Position numbers and translations under genes: made by a program. Below the pieces are notes generated by a model. That model saw only the letters and a program-made list of their open reading frames with translations. It was not told the origin of the DNA and ran no database searches. A stretch of DNA of 64,000 bases from Nymphaea colorata (taxonomy: Eukaryota > Streptophyta > Magnoliopsida > Nymphaeales > Nymphaeaceae), in NCBI RefSeq assembly GCF_008831285.2, contig NC_045139.1, positions 27,622,808-27,686,807 of the forward strand, read 5' to 3'. Position 1 is the first letter of the stretch. Each line of letters opens with the position of its first letter. Shown in pieces: positions 62,528 through 64,000 of this stretch.

Positions 62528-62753
62528 ATTGAATGGTAACTTTGGTTTTCTAGGGTCACCTAGTCATCTAATCAAGATCATTTGATCCAATATAATGGAC
62601 AGTTAAGAGAAAAACAAAGAGAAAAAGCTTATAAAGTCTTAGTTATTACCTTTTTTTCATTGCTTTTCTCTCAACCATACAACTGCTTCAGGTGGATGAT
62701 TCAGTTTAGATGGTTGAGTGATTCTGGATAACTAAAGTCATCATTCACTCACT
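62528..62753. mobile_element. MITE-like element (family A, copy 4, best ends)
   Basis: About 226 bp. The left end reads ATTGAATGGTAACTTTGG...TCTAGGGTCAC; the right end, on the other strand, GTGAATGATGACTTTAGTTA...TCCAGAATCAC. These are imperfect terminal inverted repeats of about 30 bases. Both flanks are TA-rich, so a TA target duplication cannot be told from the microsatellite. Confidence 0.7.
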
Positions 62754-62759
62754 ATACAT

Positions 62760-64000
62760 ATATATTCATATATATTTGAGTTAATTAATGTTTCATTGCA
62801 TTTTAATCAGACCCTGAATTTGAGATCAAATTAATTTGATCATGAAACTGCAGACGGAGATTACGTAAGAGCTGGTAATCAAAATTCATATTGTTTTACT
62901 AGTTCCAACTAAAGGATTCAAAATCAAATTGGCAAAAAGAAAACATTTGCTCTGACGGCATCAAATTAATGATCTCCAGTGTCCAATTCATCAAGGTGCA
63001 GAAGCTATCTTGCTTGAGTTCAGATCGAGGGTTCTGTGCAATCACCTCGATGGAATCTCAAATTTTGTCATTGTTGTCCCCAAGCAATATTGCTGAATAC
63101 GGTTTCATTCATCAAGATACCGTCTTAAATAAAAAAAAAACTAGGTTATAAGATTTTGTTAATTGCTTGAAAATTATTGCTGAATACGGTTTCATTCATC
63201 AAGATACCAATTCAAATAGAAATTAATACATATACCTTTAGAAAAACATTGTACAGGAATTCACCTGTCATTCATACTTGTGGACAACAGGTTGCCCAGC
63301 TCGCACTTCACTAGGTCAATTAGAGCATGCATGCTGTTCAAAACAAATGAGTAGCAGAGCCACCAGTTGCTGTATTGATTATTGGCAAGTTGAGGCTAAG
63401 CTCACCCTTAATTATGGCAGTGAGGCACCAACTTTCTCCAAGTTAAACATTTTAAACTGATCCTAAATTGATTTCAAACCTAGAAGAATGGCTCCTTTAG
63501 ACCCTTTTTGATGCCGCTGTGTGTCACATCATGTTCCCCTTTCACAATTATCATGTCATATCAAGGGAGATCTTTAATTCCAACAAGAAAGGGAAAACGC
63601 TCCCTCTTTAAACTAGACGGTTGATATTTGTACAAGAAAAAGTCTCATAAATCTCAAAATTGGGAAGGCAAGTACTCTAAGTATGTTATCCCCAAGGAAG
63701 GTCTTCCCAAAAGAACAAAAGTGCATGGCGTTAACATAATCACAAAGCAAGGGCAGCGCAATGCACATTTCGGTGACCACTTTTAAGCACGAACGCGCAC
63801 TCATTCTCCACAATTTTGGACGCATCTTTGGGACTTGTCCAATTGAATAATTACCAAAGTTGGCAATGACAATATTGATTGTTTAAGATTTGGTTCTAGA
63901 TTGGCTACTATAAGTTAGTCTTGATTTGCACGATAAAGTTCTCTTTCACTAAGAAAAGTAATAACTTCCTCTTAACAAAAGATATTTGCAAGTTGCTGTT
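62760..64000. other. Intergenic, no gene recognised
   Basis: Short unrelated ORFs only. The one structure seen is a 33-bp exact direct repeat (ATTGCTGAATACGGTTTCAT...GATACC) at 63,089-63,121 and 63,176-63,208, period 87. Confidence 0.5.

Overview
This is nuclear DNA from a flowering plant. It is AT-rich, has long gene-free stretches full of decayed retrotransposons, MITE-like elements and (TA)n, (CT)n and (GA)n microsatellites, and holds one split gene with canonical GT-AG introns. I cannot name the species.

Layout. 1-9,780: mostly gene-free; at the left edge a minus-strand ORF (308-685) encodes a repeated peptide, followed by microsatellites and a tRNA-like (SINE-like) sequence. 9,780-15,560: direct repeats, then two decayed Ty1/copia elements, both on the minus strand. 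15,560-25,680: non-coding repeat DNA with a short hAT-type element that keeps its 8-bp target duplication (16,721-17,084), three seemingly identical 671-bp tandem units (19,265-21,277), a (TA)n tract of about 100 bp, and two degenerate tandem arrays. 25,680-34,590: gene-poor, with a CACTA (En/Spm)-type terminus and a probable transposase remnant. 34,598-43,760: a broken minus-strand Ty3/gypsy element with both LTR ends, a primer-binding site, gag, protease, reverse transcriptase/RNase H and integrase fragments, apparently interrupted by other repeat DNA (38,110-42,950).

44,366-52,875 (minus) holds the one gene I am sure of: a nine-exon P1B-2 heavy-metal ATPase of the HMA2/HMA3/HMA4 clade (zinc/cadmium export). 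The spliced frame closes to 982 residues, with every hallmark motif and a 286-residue His/Cys-rich tail. A probable 5' UTR exon lies at about 53,441-53,570. Introns 1 and 6 carry copies of a MITE-like family found at least four times in the window. 53,600-64,000 is gene-free as far as I can see.

No operon-like or pathway relation between genes can be drawn, because only one conventional gene is present. The less ordinary items are the repeated-peptide ORF at the left edge (two repeats differ only at synonymous sites), the exact 671-bp triplication with 7-bp microhomology at its ends, the MITE-like family sitting in (TA)n tracts, and an in-frame upstream extension of the HMA reading frame through the 5' exon.
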